Shown in pieces: positions 6,691 through 13,482 of a DNA stretch of 38,931 nucleotides. Position 1 is the stretch's first letter. Each line of letters begins with the position of its first letter. The translations under genes and the position numbers were made by a program. Source of the DNA: an uncultured Clostridia bacterium (lineage in GTDB: Bacteria; Bacillota; Clostridia; Oscillospirales; Oscillospiraceae); assembly GCA_947572235.1 (NCBI GenBank), contig CANPBB010000001.1, positions 65,620 to 104,550 on the forward strand, given 5' to 3'. The notes beneath the pieces are model-generated. The model was given only the letters and a program-made list of their open reading frames with translations, made no database searches and was not told the origin of the DNA.

Positions 6691-8280
6691 TCAGCGGACA
6701 CGGAGGATGCGGGCCAGACGGTCCCCGTGGGGCAGCAGCTCCAAGTCCTCCCGGGTGATGATCCGCAGGGCCAGCACCAAGATCAGGTAGACCATCGCCG
6801 CCGCGGCGATGGCCCCCAGCGTGGCAAGGGAGTTGCCAAGGCCCGAGAGGAGGCGGTAGCCGAATTTGGCCGTCACCGCCATGCCGGCGGTGGCCGCAGC
6901 CGGCTTTAGGAACAGCTGCATGTAGCTGGGCCGCTTAGCCATGACAAGGCCCACCACGATCAAATTCAGCACCGAGATGACAATATAGCAGAGGATGGTG
7001 CCCACAGGGGCGCCCTTGATGTTGATCTCCGGGTTCCCCACCAAAAAGAAGTTGGCCACCACCTTTACGATACCCCCGATGAACATGGTGCCGATGGGGA
7101 TCTGGGCCAAGCCGTAGGCCTGCAGGATGGCGTTGGTCAGGAGCATGATGCACACGAATACCGAGGCGATGCCTAAGATTTGCAGGTGGTAGGTGGAGGC
7201 GAGGGCCGCCTCGGGCTGCTTGGGGTAGAGCAGGGTCAAAATGGGGCCGGCCAGCACGCTGAGGCCCACCCCGGCGGGGAAAGCCAGCAGGGTGGTCAGG
7301 CGGAGGGAGGTGTTGATGATTTTCCCCACCCGCTTGTGGTCCCGGCGGGTGAGGGCGGCGGACACCGCGGGGATCAGGCTCATGGTGATAGGGGGTACAA
7401 AGGAGCTGGGCAGGTTGAAGAGGGTCATGCCGAACTCGTACTCCCCGTTGAGGAGGGCGGCGGCCTCCTCGGTGAGGCCTAAGACGCTCTGGAGGCGGCC
7501 CATGATCAGGCTCTGGTCCACCAGCGTGATGATGCTCATGCCGGAGGCCCCGATGGTGATGGGGATGCCGATGGTCAGAATACGGCGGAGGAGAACACCG
7601 TTGGAGGCGGGGCGGTCAGAGCCCCGGGGGGTGTTTCCCCGGGTGCGCAGGTAGTCGTAGAGCATGTAGAGGAGGCCCAAGGCTGAGCTGATGGTGACGC
7701 CGGCAATGGCGCCGGCGGCACCGATCTCCACACCCGCGCCGGCGGAGATCAGGTACCAAGCCAGAGCCAGCCCCGCCGCCAGCTTGAACACCGCCTCGAT
7801 TACCTGGCTGACGGCGGAGGGTACCATGTTCTCGCAGCCCTGCGTATAGCCCCGGAAGGCCGACATGATGCAGCAGCAGAGCACCGAGAAGCTCAGGGCC
7901 TTGATGGGCCAGTAGGCGAGGGAGTTGTGCATCATAGCCGCCAGCTGGCGAGTAAAGAAGAACATCACCGCCGTGCCTGCAAGGCCGAGGGCCGTGAACA
8001 GGCGCAGGGAAGTCCGCAGAAGCCGCCGGCTCTGGTTGTACTTTCCCAGCGCCCGGCTCTCCGCCACCAGCTTGCTCAGCGCCACCGGCAGGCCCGCTGT
8101 GGAGAGGCTGAGGAGGACGGCGTAGATCTTGTAGGCGGCGTTGAAGTGGGTCATACCGTCCCGACCGATGATGTTGCCTAAGGGAATTTTGTAGATGGCG
8201 CCGATGAGCTTTACCAAGATCACCGCGATCCCTAAGGTGGCGGTGGCGCCTAAGAAGGTCTGCTGCTTTTCTTTGGGCAT
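6691..8280 (-). CDS. SpoVB/YabM-like lipid-linked oligosaccharide flippase (MOP superfamily)
   Basis: A 529-residue integral membrane protein with about 14 hydrophobic segments. It opens with the family sequence FLGATATLGIAVILVKLIG, then YKIPLGNIIGRDGMTHFNAAY and AFRGYTQGCENMVPSAVSQV. This is the SpoVB/YabM/YtgP branch related to MurJ. It is expected to flip lipid-linked precursors; in Bacillus, SpoVB is needed for cortex synthesis and YabM lies at this genomic position. The start at 8280 (MPKEKQQTF) has GGAGGT 7 bases upstream; a longer frame lacks one. A Lys/Arg-poor core and intact length argue for function. Whether it corresponds to SpoVB or YabM cannot be settled from sequence alone. Confidence 0.88.
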   Translation of the reverse strand: MPKEKQQTFLGATATLGIAVILVKLIGAIYKIPLGNIIGRDGMTHFNAAYKIYAVLLSLSTAGLPVALSKLVAESRALGKYNQSRRLLRTSLRLFTALGLAGTAVMFFFTRQLAAMMHNSLAYWPIKALSFSVLCCCIMSAFRGYTQGCENMVPSAVSQVIEAVFKLAAGLALAWYLISAGAGVEIGAAGAIAGVTISSALGLLYMLYDYLRTRGNTPRGSDRPASNGVLLRRILTIGIPITIGASGMSIITLVDQSLIMGRLQSVLGLTEEAAALLNGEYEFGMTLFNLPSSFVPPITMSLIPAVSAALTRRDHKRVGKIINTSLRLTTLLAFPAGVGLSVLAGPILTLLYPKQPEAALASTYHLQILGIASVFVCIMLLTNAILQAYGLAQIPIGTMFIGGIVKVVANFFLVGNPEINIKGAPVGTILCYIVISVLNLIVVGLVMAKRPSYMQLFLKPAAATAGMAVTAKFGYRLLSGLGNSLATLGAIAAAAMVYLILVLALRIITREDLELLPHGDRLARILRVR

Positions 8281-8297
8281 AGAGTACCTCCATGTGC

Positions 8298-8355
8298 CGG
8301 CTTGGCACATTGCTTTTTTGCGCCCGACAGGGCGCAGTGCTTTTTTTTAAAGGTT
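8298..8355 (+). terminator. Tandem hairpins with T-tracts in the leader of the flippase gene
   Basis: Plus strand carries TGTGCC/GGCACA then TTGCTTTTTT, and directly after it GCGCCC/GGGCGC then AGTGCTTTTTTTT. Both look like plus-strand intrinsic terminators, yet no plus-strand gene lies upstream. On the minus strand they form hairpins in the 5' leader of the flippase mRNA. Confidence 0.5.
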
Positions 8356-8415
8356 GGCGCGGCGAGCCGGCCCCGTCGGTTTGGGGAGTGTCCTGCCCGC
8401 TGACAGAGTTCCCTT

Positions 8416-8480
8416 CGGTAAACCGCCGCACCTCTGCCGGGCGGGCGGTGCCTGCCTCTCAAAGGTGCAGCGGTTTACTG
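8416..8480. repeat. 18-base imperfect inverted repeat between zinc-ribbon and flippase genes
   Basis: Arms 8416-8433 and 8463-8480 match at 16 of 18 positions (CGGTAAACCGCCGCACCT type) around a 29-base GC-rich centre. Probably a structural 3' element of the zinc-ribbon gene; no T-run follows. Confidence 0.5.
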
Positions 8481-8495
8481 AAGCAATCCGATGGA

Positions 8496-8945
8496 TCAGT
8501 CCTCCTCCGCCAGCTTTCGGCCGCAGCGGCTGCAGTAGACATGGCTCACAGCCTCGCAGCTGCCGCAGCCGGGACAGAAGCGGACGCCGCAGAGGCGGGA
8601 CAAGTCCGCCTCCTTCTGCCGAAGTTCCTTGGTGACCGTGTCCACCTGCTGTAAGGCCTCTTGGAGCAGATCGGAGTCGGTGGGCCGGCCGGCGTGGGTG
8701 GCGTAGACCAGTTTCCCCACCAAGAGGAGCTTCCGCTTGCGGCGGGTCTGCAAGTCCATGATATCCCATTTGAGGGCCGTATATGCCTTGGCATTCCTCA
8801 CAGCGTAGGCCGTCTTAGCCGCTCCGGCGCGGACGGTATCTCCCACATCGCCAATCTGAAAGGTCTTCTGCCAGATGACCTGGAACTCCTCTTCCTGCTC
8901 TGTTTCCTCCAGAGCCTCCTGCTCCTCGTTATACTCCTCGCTCAT
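8496..8945 (-). CDS. Zinc-ribbon protein of unknown function
   Basis: A 149-residue cytoplasmic protein. The N-terminus is strongly acidic and Glu-rich (about residues 1-25). The middle is helical with a basic QTRRKRKLL stretch and a likely coiled coil around DTVTKELRQKEADLSRL. The C-terminus is a four-cysteine zinc ribbon, CPGCGSCE...YCSRCGRKL, in the last 30 residues. The start at 8945 (MSEEYNEEQ) follows GGAGGTGA at 4-base spacing; a longer frame is less likely. I do not recognise a named family. Position between the nucleoside kinase and the SpoVB-like gene does not reveal a role. Confidence 0.75.
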   Translation of the reverse strand: MSEEYNEEQEALEETEQEEEFQVIWQKTFQIGDVGDTVRAGAAKTAYAVRNAKAYTALKWDIMDLQTRRKRKLLLVGKLVYATHAGRPTDSDLLQEALQQVDTVTKELRQKEADLSRLCGVRFCPGCGSCEAVSHVYCSRCGRKLAEED

Positions 8946-9034
8946 ACCCTCACCTCCCCAAAACAACAGATCCCCCCGCTAAATTTGCGGCCAAGGCCGC
9001 AAAGAGCCCCTCGGGAAAGTTTGCGGCGCGCGCA

Positions 9035-9234
9035 CCGCAAATCAATTCAAATCATTTATCCGGAAGCCGCGTTTTTGGATAAAACCCCTCTCAGCCGCCA
9101 AGCACACGCGTCCTCCGCCCCCGGCGGAGGGCGCGTGCGACACAGGCGGCGGCAATCCCTCGTCTGAAATGGCATAGCCATTTCAGACGGCTTCGCTTGA
9201 AATCCGCGGATTTCAAACGGGCGCATAAGCGCCT
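9035..9234 (-). repeat. Composite palindromic 3' repeat downstream of the nucleoside kinase
   Basis: Starting at the kinase stop and reading on the minus strand there are GGCGCTTATGCGCC, a perfect 20-base palindrome at 9197-9216, a GAAATGG/CCATTTC hairpin, a CCTCCGCC/GGCGGAGG hairpin near 9112-9130, and a module with AAAACGCGGCTTCCGG. The same order of modules occurs after the antiporter and phosphodiester-glycosidase genes. A further perfect palindrome, TTTGCGGCC/GGCCGCAAA, lies near 8983-9002. Confidence 0.65.
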
Positions 9235-10170
9235 TTAGTCGTCGTAGATCCCCCCGCCGATAAACTCACGGATCAGAGAGTCCTCAGCCACATAGCTCTC
9301 GTCTAACGTCTCGAACTGGGGGTAGGCCTTCAGCAGGTGGCCGATCTCCTCATAGCGCTCCATCTCCGGTGTCAGCTGCTCATAGAAGGGCAGGGCGTGG
9401 GCCTTGATCACGCTGATCTCGTAGGGGAGGGAGCTGTCAAACATGATGTTGGCGTTGTCCTTGAAGGGGGAGATGTACAGCTTCTCGCCCCGGCGGACGC
9501 TGGCCCACATCTTCATGGTCACCTTGGGCTCCCAAGCCCGGAACTTGGCGTCCCGGACGGTGCGGCGGGCCAGACGCATCCAAGTGCCCTTAAAGACCAC
9601 CTGCCGGTCCTGATCCACCACGTTGGAGCGGGCGGAGATGTAGAGCTTGAAAGCGTCCGGATTCTTGCCGGTGATGATGTCATTGAGGGCGTGGATGCCC
9701 TCAAAGATGGCGATCTCGTCCGATCCCAGCTGCAGGGGGCGGCTCATGATGGCCGAACGCATCTGGCGGGCGAACTCGAATTTGGGGATGTGGATCTTCT
9801 CCCCTTGGTCCAAGAGCTTGAAATGCCGGTTCAGAAGCTCCATGTCCAAGCAGAAGGGAGACTCATAGTCGATGGCCCCCTCCCGGTTCCGGGGCGCGGT
9901 CTCCGGATCCACGGTCTGAAAGTAATTGTCCAAGGCGATGGCGTGGGAGCGGATGCCCATTTGCTCCAGCTTGGCTTCGATCTTCTTGGCGGTGGTGGTC
10001 TTGCCGCTGCCGGAGGGGCCGGAGAGGAGGACGATCCGGGACCGCTTCTGGTTCTCCGCGATCTTCTTGGCCGCGGCTTCAATCTTCTTATTGAAGGCGG
10101 CGTCGCTCTCCTCCACAAAGCCCTTGGGGTCGGTGCGGATGGCGTCATTGATCTCTTTCAGTACGTACAT
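9235..10170 (-). CDS. Nucleoside kinase (uridine kinase/phosphoribulokinase family)
   Basis: A 311-residue P-loop kinase. Walker A GPSGSGKT is at residues 51-58. It is followed by ALDNYFQTVDPETAPRN, the substrate-binding DNYF motif of uridine kinase-like enzymes, and by IAIFEGIHALND, the Walker-B-like strand. Compared with plain Udk it has an N-terminal ~45-residue helical extension and a long C-terminal region, as in Clostridia annotated uridine kinase or nucleoside kinase. It probably phosphorylates a pyrimidine nucleoside for salvage, but the substrate is inferred. AAAGGTGA lies just before the ATG. It follows hemZ by 51 bases and is probably co-transcribed. Confidence 0.85.
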   Translation of the reverse strand: MYVLKEINDAIRTDPKGFVEESDAAFNKKIEAAAKKIAENQKRSRIVLLSGPSGSGKTTTAKKIEAKLEQMGIRSHAIALDNYFQTVDPETAPRNREGAIDYESPFCLDMELLNRHFKLLDQGEKIHIPKFEFARQMRSAIMSRPLQLGSDEIAIFEGIHALNDIITGKNPDAFKLYISARSNVVDQDRQVVFKGTWMRLARRTVRDAKFRAWEPKVTMKMWASVRRGEKLYISPFKDNANIMFDSSLPYEISVIKAHALPFYEQLTPEMERYEEIGHLLKAYPQFETLDESYVAEDSLIREFIGGGIYDD

Positions 10171-10221
10171 ACACTCACCTTTCTTTCTGTATCGTTTTCC
10201 CTGCGGGGACGCCGCGGGCAG

Positions 10222-11697
10222 TTACAGCGGGATATGCTTCTCATAGAAGGCCGCAAAGGCCCTCTGGTTCTCCTCGATCTTCTCCGGGCGCTGGATGTAC
10301 TCCAAGGGGTACTTCAGCTGGAAAGCCCGCTCGATCCGGTTCTGCCGACGGTCCACCAGCTTGGTGGTGCCGCCGGCGCCCAAGCTGAGGATGCTGTGGA
10401 GTTCCTCCATCATGTAGATGTTGTAGAGGCACTCCCCGCCGGGGCGGGCCCAGCCTACATTCTCAAAGCTCCCGGACTGGTACTTCTGCCTGTAGAGGTA
10501 GTAGGGGGCGTAGCCGGCGGCGCGGAGGACGGTCTCCGCGTGGGCGAGCATCTCTCCCACCGCCTCCTCCGGGGGCAGGCGGGTTCCCTCCAAGGAGATT
10601 CTACTCCCCTTCTTCAGAGATAATGTGTGAATTGTGATGTGGTCCGTGCCGAAGGCCATCACCTGATCTATGCTCCGGGCGAAGCCCTCCGGACTGTCCT
10701 CGGGGAGGCCGGCAATCAGATCCATGTTGATGTGGGGGAAGCCTGCCGCTGCGGCCTCGTCCATGGTGCGCCGGATGTCCGCCGCCGTGTGCCGCCGGCC
10801 CACCGCCTGGAGGACGGCATCCTCCATGGTCTGGGGGTTCACGCTGATCCGGCGGATGCCGTGGTCGCGGAGGAGGCGCAGCTTCTCCGGCGTGATGGTG
10901 TCCGGCCGTCCGGCCTCCACGGTGCACTCCTCCAAGGCGCCAAGGTGAAACACCTCCTCCAGGAGGGTCAGCAGACGGTCCATCTGAGGGGCGGTGAGGG
11001 TGGTGGGGGTGCCGCCGCCCATGTAGAAGGTGCGCAGACGCAGACGCAGGCGCTCCGCCAGCTCCCCGGCGGAGACAATCTCCCGGCGAAGGGCCTCCAA
11101 ATAGGGCTCGATGAGGTTCATGGACTTCTCCACGCTGTTGGAGACGAAGGAGCAGTAGGCACAGCGGCTGGGGCAGAAGGGGATTCCCAGGTAGAGGGAC
11201 ACATCTCGGTCTGTCCGGCCCCGGTCCGCCGCCAGCTCTGCCAAGGCGCACTCCATACAGAGCCGCCGGCGGGAGGGGGAGATGCAGTAGGTGTCCCGGA
11301 GGACGGCGTCGGCCTCCTCCGCGGTGTGCCCCTCCTCCAAAAGGGATACGGCCACCTTGGCCGGACGGATGCCCGTCAGGGCGCCCCAAGCCGGGGTGCG
11401 GCCGGTGAGAGCTTGGGCGGCGTGGAAGAAGCTCAGCTTCACCGCCCGCTGGCACAGCCGCTCCCGGGTGCAGCCGTCCGCCGACGGCGGCACCGCCACC
11501 GAGGCAGTCCCATGGCCGGTGCGGCCCTCCACCGTGATGGCGGTGTCCGACCGGGCGGCGTCCCCCTCAACGCTCAGGGTCACAGTGGCCGTGTGGGGGT
11601 CGCCGCCGTTGTAGACAGGGCGCTCGGTGGGGAAGAAGGCCAAGAGGCTCTGCTCCACGGCGTAGCGGTAGTTGTGGCCCTGTAGGATCAGCTTCAT
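10222..11697 (-). CDS. hemZ: HemZ, coproporphyrinogen III oxidase-like radical SAM protein
   Basis: A 491-residue HemW/HemZ-type radical SAM protein. The [4Fe-4S]-binding CPSRCAYCSF motif places Cys at 175, 179 and 182, and FYMGGGTPTTL is the SAM-binding GGTP motif. An N-terminal ~165-residue domain specific to HemZ precedes the barrel. Members were named as oxygen-independent coproporphyrinogen dehydrogenases, but several HemW-like relatives act as haem chaperones, so the reaction is not certain. The ATG at 11697 overlaps the stop of the metallo-beta-lactamase gene (ATGA). A longer frame upstream only reads that gene out of frame. It belongs to the conserved recJ-rel-dtd-MBL-hemZ block. Confidence 0.92.
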   Translation of the reverse strand: MKLILQGHNYRYAVEQSLLAFFPTERPVYNGGDPHTATVTLSVEGDAARSDTAITVEGRTGHGTASVAVPPSADGCTRERLCQRAVKLSFFHAAQALTGRTPAWGALTGIRPAKVAVSLLEEGHTAEEADAVLRDTYCISPSRRRLCMECALAELAADRGRTDRDVSLYLGIPFCPSRCAYCSFVSNSVEKSMNLIEPYLEALRREIVSAGELAERLRLRLRTFYMGGGTPTTLTAPQMDRLLTLLEEVFHLGALEECTVEAGRPDTITPEKLRLLRDHGIRRISVNPQTMEDAVLQAVGRRHTAADIRRTMDEAAAAGFPHINMDLIAGLPEDSPEGFARSIDQVMAFGTDHITIHTLSLKKGSRISLEGTRLPPEEAVGEMLAHAETVLRAAGYAPYYLYRQKYQSGSFENVGWARPGGECLYNIYMMEELHSILSLGAGGTTKLVDRRQNRIERAFQLKYPLEYIQRPEKIEENQRAFAAFYEKHIPL

Positions 11698-12344
11698 AGG
11701 CGCATCGCCTGCCTCATATAGCGGTTGCTCCGCCGCTCCTCCGCGAGGGTGGAGGCGGGGCCGTGGCCAGGGTAGACGGTAAAGTCCCCCGCCAAGTCCC
11801 CCAGCCGCTTCAGGGAGGCAGCCATCTTCCGCTCGCTCCCCCCCTCCATATCGCACCGGCCGCAGGAGCCGGCGAAGAGGGTGTCCCCGGCGAACATAAC
11901 ATCGCCGCAGAGCAGCGTCACGCTGCCCTCGCTGTGGCCGGGGGTGGACAGGACGGAGATGGTCAGACTGTCCAAGAGCAGGGTGTCCCCCTCTTTGTAC
12001 CAGTTGACCTCCGCCCAAGGGCCGCCGCTCTCGACGAGGCTCCAGGCGGGGTAGAGGCGCTGGTCTTGGGCCTGGCCCAGACCCGGCTGGCCGAAGTCCT
12101 CTTTGGAGAGGTACACCTCCGCCTCCGGCCAGCGGCCTATGAGGGCGGGGACCCCCTCCACATGGTCGAAGTGGCCGTGGGTCAGGAAGATTCGTCCCAG
12201 CTCCAAGCCCGCCCGTTCGATGGCGGCGGCAATGCGCTCCCCCTCCCCGCCGGGGTCAATGGCGGCGCAGCGGCCGCTGGTCTCGTCAATCAGCAGGTAG
12301 CAGTTGGTCTGCAAAGCGCCTGCCGGGATGGTCTGTATGGTCAT
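11694..12344 (-). CDS. MBL-fold metallohydrolase (YqgX/glyoxalase II-like)
   Basis: A 216-residue metallo-beta-lactamase-fold hydrolase. The metal-binding motif THGHFDH is at residues 55-61, later ligands occur in TPGHSEGS and FAGDTLF, and a final GHGP is present. This is the short hydroxyacylglutathione-hydrolase-like group without the glutathione-binding C-terminal domain of true glyoxalase II. The substrate is therefore unknown. AGAGGT precedes the ATG. It lies between an unidentified gene and hemZ, the position usual in Firmicutes with the rel-dtd-hemZ block. Confidence 0.9.
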   Translation of the reverse strand: MTIQTIPAGALQTNCYLLIDETSGRCAAIDPGGEGERIAAAIERAGLELGRIFLTHGHFDHVEGVPALIGRWPEAEVYLSKEDFGQPGLGQAQDQRLYPAWSLVESGGPWAEVNWYKEGDTLLLDSLTISVLSTPGHSEGSVTLLCGDVMFAGDTLFAGSCGRCDMEGGSERKMAASLKRLGDLAGDFTVYPGHGPASTLAEERRSNRYMRQAMRL

Positions 12345-12377
12345 AGGGTACCTCTTTTCTTCTTGTCCTTGTTGGGA

Positions 12378-12803
12378 TCAGTCCGGTTCGCTGTCTCCGT
12401 AGTAGCCCTTCCGGAAGGCGATAACGCCCTGCACCGGCTCCTTCTTCGACTTTTTGATCGTGGGGACGTACAGGCCGATGCCCAGCCGGAGGGAGGTGGC
12501 GCCGTCGCGGTCTGCTTTGATCTCCGGGTCCAAGGCCTTGAGGGCCTTATACACCTCATTGAAGGGACGCCCTGCCAAGGCGATCCCCTGACAGCAAAGC
12601 CCCGCGTCCACGCTTCCCTCCACAGCAATCAGCCGGTCATCTTGGTTGAAGCGCAAGTTCAGCTTGCCGGTACACAGCCTGTAGCCGGGAGAGTACCGGT
12701 TGTCAATCCGCCGGTACTCCTCCCCCAGCAGCTCACACACCTCGCCGCAGTGCATACCAAATTGGAGTTTCCCCACCCCAACATAGGGTGTGATCTCGAC
12801 CAT
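12378..12803 (-). CDS. Unidentified small protein between dtd and the MBL gene
   Basis: A 141-residue predicted cytoplasmic protein that I cannot assign. The start MVEITPYVGVG at 12803 has GGAGG eight bases upstream and is preferred over a longer frame that begins inside dtd. Notable parts are VGVGKLQFGMHCGEVCELLG at the N-terminus (an FGM-type opening seen in several small uncharacterised families), a Cys pair AGLCCQG, and a Lys-rich patch IKKSKKEPVQGV near the end. No signal peptide or membrane segment is present. Spacing of 37 bases after dtd and 33 before the MBL gene indicates co-transcription. It is an addition to the usual rel-dtd-MBL-hemZ order. Confidence 0.7.
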   Translation of the reverse strand: MVEITPYVGVGKLQFGMHCGEVCELLGEEYRRIDNRYSPGYRLCTGKLNLRFNQDDRLIAVEGSVDAGLCCQGIALAGRPFNEVYKALKALDPEIKADRDGATSLRLGIGLYVPTIKKSKKEPVQGVIAFRKGYYGDSEPD

Positions 12804-12840
12804 CTGCTGTCCCTCCTTCCTCGGACTCTCCCAAAGCAGG

Positions 12841-13284
12841 TCAGGGCTTCTGGGTGTCAAACAAGATGGTAATGGGCCCGTCGTTTACCGAGGCCACCTG
12901 CATCTCCGCGCCGAACTCCCCGTGCTCCACGGTAAACCCCCGCTCCCGGCACCGCTCCATAAACCGCTCATAGAGGGGCACGGCCACGTCGGGCCGGGCG
13001 GCGTGGGAGAACCCGGGACGCCGGCTGGAGGTGTCGGCCAAAAGGGTAAACTGGCTCACCACCAACAGGCTCCCGCCCACAGCGGAGAGATCCAAGTTCA
13101 TCTTCCCGTTTTCATCGTCAAAAACCCGCAGGTTACAGATTTTATCCGCCAATTTCACCGCGGTCTCCTCCGTATCCTCCGGAGCTACGCCCAAGAGGAC
13201 CAGATAGCCCCGGTTGATCGCGCCGTTCACACGGCCCTCGATGGTCACTGAGGCGGAGGAGACGCGGGTTACGACGGCTTTCAT
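12841..13284 (-). CDS. dtd: D-aminoacyl-tRNA deacylase
   Basis: Dtd hydrolyses D-amino acids (and glycine from tRNA-Ala) off mischarged tRNAs. The 147-residue length is typical. Both active-site signatures are present: GGSLLVVSQFTLLAD (the SQFT motif) in the middle and VNDGPITILFDT (the NxGP-type cross-subunit motif) near the C-terminus. It begins MKAVVTRVSSASVTIEG, the standard opening. AAAGG precedes the ATG. It is separated from rel by 198 bases that hold a miniature repeat copy, so transcription from rel into dtd may be weakened or processed there. Confidence 0.96.
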   Translation of the reverse strand: MKAVVTRVSSASVTIEGRVNGAINRGYLVLLGVAPEDTEETAVKLADKICNLRVFDDENGKMNLDLSAVGGSLLVVSQFTLLADTSSRRPGFSHAARPDVAVPLYERFMERCRERGFTVEHGEFGAEMQVASVNDGPITILFDTQKP

Positions 13285-13307
13285 AGGAATACCAACCTTT
13301 CTTTTGT

Positions 13308-13481
13308 GTTAGGAGCTGATGTGCCGCCTTCAGCGGCGGAATTTGAATGTTTAGAGTGGGATGCGGAGGGGCGCTAAGCTTGCTGGGAGGGCATGGGCCC
13401 TGCTTTCCCAAAGACGTTCAAAACATTTCAAATATTACAGATCGTCCAAGCCTGCTGGGCACATTCACTCCCCGCTCAACG
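13308..13481. repeat. TTAGGAG-type miniature repeat, long copy
   Basis: Begins GTTAGGAGCTG and contains TGCCGCCTTCAGCGGCGGA, then a GC block, TTTCAAAT, ATCGTCC and GCTGGGCACATTCACTCC. The outer blocks match 6071-6149 and the GCCGCC-hairpin block matches 36212-36275. It fills the rel-dtd spacer. Confidence 0.65.
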
Positions 13482-13482
13482 T

